47,023 bases of DNA, taken from positions 1-47,023 of the forward strand of contig UQST01000021.1 in the NCBI GenBank assembly GCA_900543815.1. The letters run 5' to 3'. Each line of letters starts with the position of its first letter. Position 1 is the first letter of the stretch. The DNA comes from an uncultured Prevotellaceae bacterium. Lineage in GTDB: Bacteria; Bacteroidota; Bacteroidia; Bacteroidales; Bacteroidaceae. Positions 43,915-47,023 of this stretch are shown here, piece by piece. The translations under genes and the position numbers were made by a program. The notes beneath the pieces were generated by a model. It did not search any database, was not told the origin of the DNA, and saw only the letters and a program-made list of their open reading frames with translations.

Positions 43915-45548
43915 TTGCCCAATATCTTATTGTATTCATCCTTGTTCCTCAATATCTCCACAGCCCTCTTCACATCGCGGTCATTGCCCACGATGCGCTT
44001 GATGGCGCCTTTCTGCATGCAGGCATCGAGCACTATCTCGCTCTCCAAGTCCCTCTTCACCAGGTCGCGGAAATGCTCCAGGTCAGCAGCCACGCCCTTT
44101 GAGAACACCTCCTGCAGGGCATCCAACTGTGCCTGTGCCTCCTCGGCATAGCCCTCGCTCTTGGCCACGCGGCGCAACAGACCCAGCACCTCGGTGCTGC
44201 GACGGCTGAACTTCAGGTCGGTGCTCTGTATATAGCGGACAAACTCGGCATACTCCTCATCGGTGAGCGAGAAACTGACGGGGTCGATGCCGCCCGCATG
44301 CTCACGTGCATAACGCGTGGTGTAGGTGAAGAACTCGTCACTGGAGGTCAAGTCGAAGAGCATTGAGGGCAGACTGTCGGGCTGCACCTTCACATCGGGC
44401 ATGACGCCTCCGCCATCCCTCACCTCGCGTCCGCCAGCCGTATGGAACACGTGCGTGAGGCTGTCGGGCAGCGTCTTGGCCGACCCGTCGGCATTCAGGT
44501 GACGGTAGTCATAAGCCTGTATGCAGCGGCCCGATGGAATATAATACTTGCAGGTGGTCATCTTGAGCTGTCCGCCAAAGGACATGTCACGTACGCTCTG
44601 CACAAGGCCCTTGCCGTAGGTGCGCTCACCGATGAGCACAGCACGGTCGAGATCCTGCATGCCTCCTGCCAGTATCTCGGAACACGAGGCCGACCCTCCA
44701 TCTACCATCAGCACGAGTGGCATCAGTGTATCTACTGGTTCCAAAGCCGTGCGATAGTCGTAGTTGGTGCTGGGCACCTTGCCCTTGGTACTCATCAGAT
44801 GCTGTCCGCGGGGGAGAAACAGGCTGGCGATGTTGACACACTCATCCACCGCACCGCCTCCGTTGCCGCGCAGGTCTATGATGAGCCTGCATGCCCCCTG
44901 TTCACGCAGACCGGCCAGCGCATCCCGCACCTCGCGGAAGGCTCCCTCGCGGAAGGCGTCCAGATAGATGTAGCCAACACTGTCGGGCAACATGCCGCTG
45001 TAGCTCACACTGGGTGTCTGGATGGTCTGGCGTGTCAGGCGGAAGGTCTTCTCCTCGTCACCTCTGCGCACTTTCACCTCGAGTGAAGTGCCGGCATCGC
45101 CGCGCAGCATCTCGCTCACCTTATCTACCGGCACGTTGTAAGTGTCCTGCCCATCCACGCTCAGCAGTATGTCGCCAGGCAGCAGTCCGGCCTTCTGGCT
45201 GGGTGTGCCTTCATAGGGTTCGCCTATCATCGTGCGCTTCTCCTTGCGGTTGTAGCGCACCACGCTGCCTATTCCTGCATACTTGCCCGTGGACATCTGC
45301 CTAAGCTCGTTGTCGCCTTCGGGATAATAGTCAGTGAAGGGATCCACCTGCCTGAGCATGGAGCGAATGCCCCAGCCTATGACCGTATCGGCATTCAGAG
45401 TATCCACATAGAAGAGGTCGAGCTGCTTGTAGATGTCACTGAAGAGGTTCAGGTTGCGCATGGTCACCGCATTGTGGTTCTCCTGCCCCTGCACTGTACC
45501 GGCCAATGCCACCAACATCGCTATTATTACATAATGTATCTTTCTCAT
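43911..45548 (-). CDS. S41 family C-terminal processing peptidase
   Basis: This 545-residue serine protease has a signal peptide (MRKIHYVIIAMLVALAGTVQ), an N-terminal helical part, a PDZ domain (about 85-170, with YAGIGSVVRYN and GLLPGDILLSVDG) and the S41 catalytic domain. The Ser-Lys dyad is S288 in GSASCSEI and K313 in ERTYGKG, 25 residues apart as in E. coli Prc. A C-terminal helical extension of about 150 residues follows. It should act in the periplasm, trimming or degrading exported proteins. Its start overlaps the PfkB kinase stop by four bases and its stop overlaps the 45-residue membrane peptide by four bases. Confidence 0.92.
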   Translation of the reverse strand: MRKIHYVIIAMLVALAGTVQGQENHNAVTMRNLNLFSDIYKQLDLFYVDTLNADTVIGWGIRSMLRQVDPFTDYYPEGDNELRQMSTGKYAGIGSVVRYNRKEKRTMIGEPYEGTPSQKAGLLPGDILLSVDGQDTYNVPVDKVSEMLRGDAGTSLEVKVRRGDEEKTFRLTRQTIQTPSVSYSGMLPDSVGYIYLDAFREGAFREVRDALAGLREQGACRLIIDLRGNGGGAVDECVNIASLFLPRGQHLMSTKGKVPSTNYDYRTALEPVDTLMPLVLMVDGGSASCSEILAGGMQDLDRAVLIGERTYGKGLVQSVRDMSFGGQLKMTTCKYYIPSGRCIQAYDYRHLNADGSAKTLPDSLTHVFHTAGGREVRDGGGVMPDVKVQPDSLPSMLFDLTSSDEFFTYTTRYAREHAGGIDPVSFSLTDEEYAEFVRYIQSTDLKFSRRSTEVLGLLRRVAKSEGYAEEAQAQLDALQEVFSKGVAADLEHFRDLVKRDLESEIVLDACMQKGAIKRIVGNDRDVKRAVEILRNKDEYNKILGK

Positions 45549-46528
45549 TGTTCCATGATTTTTCTTACCCTTTCACGGCATGCTTCCCATGCCTCGGCAT
45601 CCAGGTCGGTACCCACCACCTGTATGGCTTGTTCGCCCAATGCAGCACCGCACTGCAGACTCTGCTCCACGCTGCCCCCATGAGTGTAGGCATAGAGGAA
45701 ACCCGCAGCAAAGAAGTCACCCGCGCCTGTGGTATCGGCTACCTGTACGCGCCGGGCTTCCACCCGCGCCTCATGCCCGCCGCTCCGTGCGGCAGCTCCA
45801 TCGGCTCCCATCTTCACCACGGCCAGCCGGCACATGCCGGCCATCTCGCGCAGCGCCTCCAAGGGAGCCTTGCCCGAGGTGAACACACGACTTTCGTCTT
45901 CGTTGGCAAACACCACATCCACATAGTCGGTCACCAGATGGCGGGCGAAAGCCACATCCTCGGCCAGCACATTGTAGCTGGCCAGATCCATACTGGTGGT
46001 CACGCCCATCTGGCGTGCCAACTGCCCTATGCGCTCTATCAGAGCGTGGTCCTGCACCAGATAGCCCTCGATGTGGAGCCACCCGACACCATCAAGCAAC
46101 CGCTCGTCCACTTCGCCGGCACTCAGGGTAGAGGCTGCTCCCAGGCAAGTGCCAAAGGTGCGCTCGCCCGTGGGCGAGATGAATGTGCAGGCCACTCCAG
46201 TATGCAGCGGCGAACTGAGCAGCCGCACTTGGGCTCCCTGCCTGCGGTATGACTCCGCCAACAAGGCCGCATCGTCATCGGCTCCCACCTTGCCCACAAA
46301 CAGACAGTCGGCACCCAGGGCTGACAGAGCCTTGACGGTGTTTCCCGCACTGCCGCCTGCCGACTTGCTGGGGTTCAAGGGCTGCATCAGCCGGGCCAAT
46401 GCGTCCCGACGGGCATCATCTATCAGCTGCATGCCGCCAGGAGGCAAACCTGCCTCGCGAAGCAAATTATCGTCCTCTAATTGTACCAAGACATCGACTA
46501 ATGCGTTGCCTATACCTGCTATTTTCAC
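45545..46528 (-). CDS. PfkB-family carbohydrate/nucleoside kinase
   Basis: This 327-residue ribokinase-fold kinase starts MKIAGIGNALVDVLVQLEDD and has GGSAGNTVKALSALGA (PfkB signature 1 area) and DTTGAGDFFAAGF (signature 2, with catalytic base D271). The N-terminus and the GGSAGNT motif resemble adenosine kinase-like and ribokinase-like members; the substrate cannot be fixed from sequence. In many Bacteroidetes the same gene precedes an S41 protease, as here, with a four-base overlap. The gene lies divergent from the tRNA-Asn pair; its own -7 element candidate is at 46549-46556. Confidence 0.9.
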   Translation of the reverse strand: MKIAGIGNALVDVLVQLEDDNLLREAGLPPGGMQLIDDARRDALARLMQPLNPSKSAGGSAGNTVKALSALGADCLFVGKVGADDDAALLAESYRRQGAQVRLLSSPLHTGVACTFISPTGERTFGTCLGAASTLSAGEVDERLLDGVGWLHIEGYLVQDHALIERIGQLARQMGVTTSMDLASYNVLAEDVAFARHLVTDYVDVVFANEDESRVFTSGKAPLEALREMAGMCRLAVVKMGADGAAARSGGHEARVEARRVQVADTTGAGDFFAAGFLYAYTHGGSVEQSLQCGAALGEQAIQVVGTDLDAEAWEACRERVRKIMEQ

Positions 46529-46548
46529 TTTATGCGCGTATTTTTCTG

Positions 46549-46556
46549 CAAAGATA
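46549..46556 (-). promoter_or_regulatory. Candidate -7 element for the PfkB-S41 unit
   Basis: On the minus strand this reads TATCTTTG (TAnnTTTG), 20 bases before the ATG. No -33 TTG lies at 19-21 bases. It directly abuts the -33 element of the divergent tRNA promoter. Confidence 0.45.
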
Positions 46557-46587
46557 TTGCATATTTACAAAAAAACCCCTACTTTTG
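46557..46587 (+). promoter_or_regulatory. Promoter of the tRNA-Asn pair
   Basis: TTG (46557-46559), 20 bases, TACTTTTG (46580-46587), full consensus, about 41 bases before the first tRNA. Confidence 0.75.
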
Positions 46588-46628
46588 CACCGCATTTGAG
46601 GCACAAACTTCACTCTGCAACCTTTACT

Positions 46629-46702
46629 GCTTCAGTAGCTCAGTTGGTTAGAGCACATGACTGTTAATCATGGGGTCGTTGGTTCAAGCCCATCCTGAAG
46701 CG
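46629..46702 (+). tRNA. tRNA-Asn (GTT), copy 1
   Basis: A 74-base cloverleaf: acceptor arms GCTTCAG and CTGAAGC pair over 7 bp, the D arm is AGCTCAGTTGGTTAGAGCA, the anticodon stem CATGA/TCATG encloses CTGTTAA with anticodon GTT, and the T loop is TTCAAGC. The discriminator base is G, as usual for tRNA-Asn; CCA is not encoded. The T stem GTTGG/CCATC has one U-U mismatch at its second pair. Confidence 0.93.
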
Positions 46703-46791
46703 CAAGCACGAGCAAGTGGCAACTTGAGAGCCGGCAAGGCAAGCGCCGAGAAGGAGCGAAAGACGCCAAGTGCCAGAGAATGCATCTTACT

Positions 46792-46865
46792 GCTTCAGTA
46801 GCTCAGTTGGTTAGAGCACATGACTGTTAATCATGGGGTCGTTGGTTCAAGCCCATCCTGAAGCG
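46792..46865 (+). tRNA. tRNA-Asn (GTT), copy 2
   Basis: This is identical over 74 bases to the copy at 46629-46702, including the T-stem mismatch. The preceding TTACT is also shared. The 89-base spacer has no promoter-like element, so both are probably cut from one transcript, ended by the hairpin at 46874-46905. Confidence 0.93.
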
Positions 46866-46873
46866 CAGCAGAC

Positions 46874-46905
46874 AAGCCCTGCAAGACAACCGTCTTGTGG
46901 GGCTT
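46874..46905 (+). terminator. Intrinsic terminator of the tRNA-Asn unit
   Basis: Fourteen-base arms (46874-46887 and 46892-46905) with two G-U pairs and an AACC loop, followed by TCTCGTTT. Confidence 0.75.
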
Positions 46906-46941
46906 TCTCGTTTCCGCGGCCCGGAGAAGGTTCATGCTGGA

Positions 46942-46971
46942 ATTTGCGGCTCACCCGATAAACCTAGGGGA
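46942..46971. repeat. Right copy of the 30-bp inverted repeat
   Basis: Reverse complement of positions 54-83 with two mismatches (see there). Confidence 0.75.
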
Positions 46972-47023
46972 TTAAGCATACAGCCTTGTAAGTCTGAAAA
47001 GGAAGAACCTTATATCTGTCACT
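46947..47023. mobile_element. Probable end of an insertion sequence (partial, runs off the window)
   Basis: The sequence from CGGCTCACCCG to the window edge mirrors the left edge for its first 25 bases and then diverges (ATTAAGCATACAGCC onward here). This fits the opposite end of the same IS type. No transposase residues can be recognised in the 77 bases visible. Confidence 0.45.

Overview
The window looks like a chromosomal contig from a GC-rich member of the Bacteroidales, most likely Prevotellaceae. The grounds are the many promoters of the Bacteroidetes type (TTG or TTTG, 19-20 bases, then TAnnTTTG), families typical of the phylum (DUF2723 glycosyltransferase-like protein, DUF4488, GH123, BspA-like leucine-rich repeats, AAA-ATPase/PD-(D/E)XK proteins), and a rimP-nusA-infB-cvpA-sufBCDS block. 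No species is claimed.

Layout. 1-6.0 kb (plus strand): a 5'-truncated DUF4488 gene cut by what looks like an insertion-sequence end, a uracil permease (uraA), an AAA-ATPase/nuclease-fold protein, and a Zn/Cd/Pb P-type ATPase with a ten-histidine run. 6.0-6.35 kb: two families of intergenic repeats. 6.4-11.3 kb (minus): an overlapping three-gene unit of DUF2723 membrane protein, polysaccharide deacetylase and queG; this QueG has lost three conserved iron-sulfur cysteines. 11.4-18.4 kb (minus): cysE, a THUMP-domain RNA methyltransferase with an Arg/Asp/Gly-rich tail, an S9 dipeptidyl peptidase, purD and a membrane protein, tightly packed. 18.6-21.5 kb: a secreted MG2-like protein split by one frameshift. 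21.9-23.6 kb: a GH20 hexosaminidase.

23.7-27.1 kb is the accessory part: visibly AT-rich, with a BspA-like repeat protein, gene remnants, a frameshifted small gene, a nested palindrome and a nine-copy 22-bp tandem array. 27.1-29.6 kb holds a GH123 hexosaminidase and an SGNH hydrolase, probably one transcript; with GH20 they suggest use of N-acetylhexosamine-containing glycans. 29.9-33.4 kb carries ung, gpmI, rnhB and a lipoprotein.

33.6-43.7 kb is a long minus-strand run, rimP-nusA-infB-cvpA-sufB-sufC-sufD-sufS, joining translation/transcription factors to Fe-S cluster assembly. It is headed by a strong promoter and a leader hairpin with a U-tract that resembles an attenuator. 43.8-46.5 kb has a PfkB kinase, an S41 protease and a 45-residue membrane peptide, each overlapping the next by four bases. 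Two identical tRNA-Asn genes follow, and the contig ends in an inverted copy of the 30-bp repeat found at its start.

Most of the window is housekeeping. The points most worth following are the shared inverted repeat at both ends, the QueG variant, the rimP leader, the coupled small membrane peptide, the 22-bp repeat arrays and the nested palindrome.
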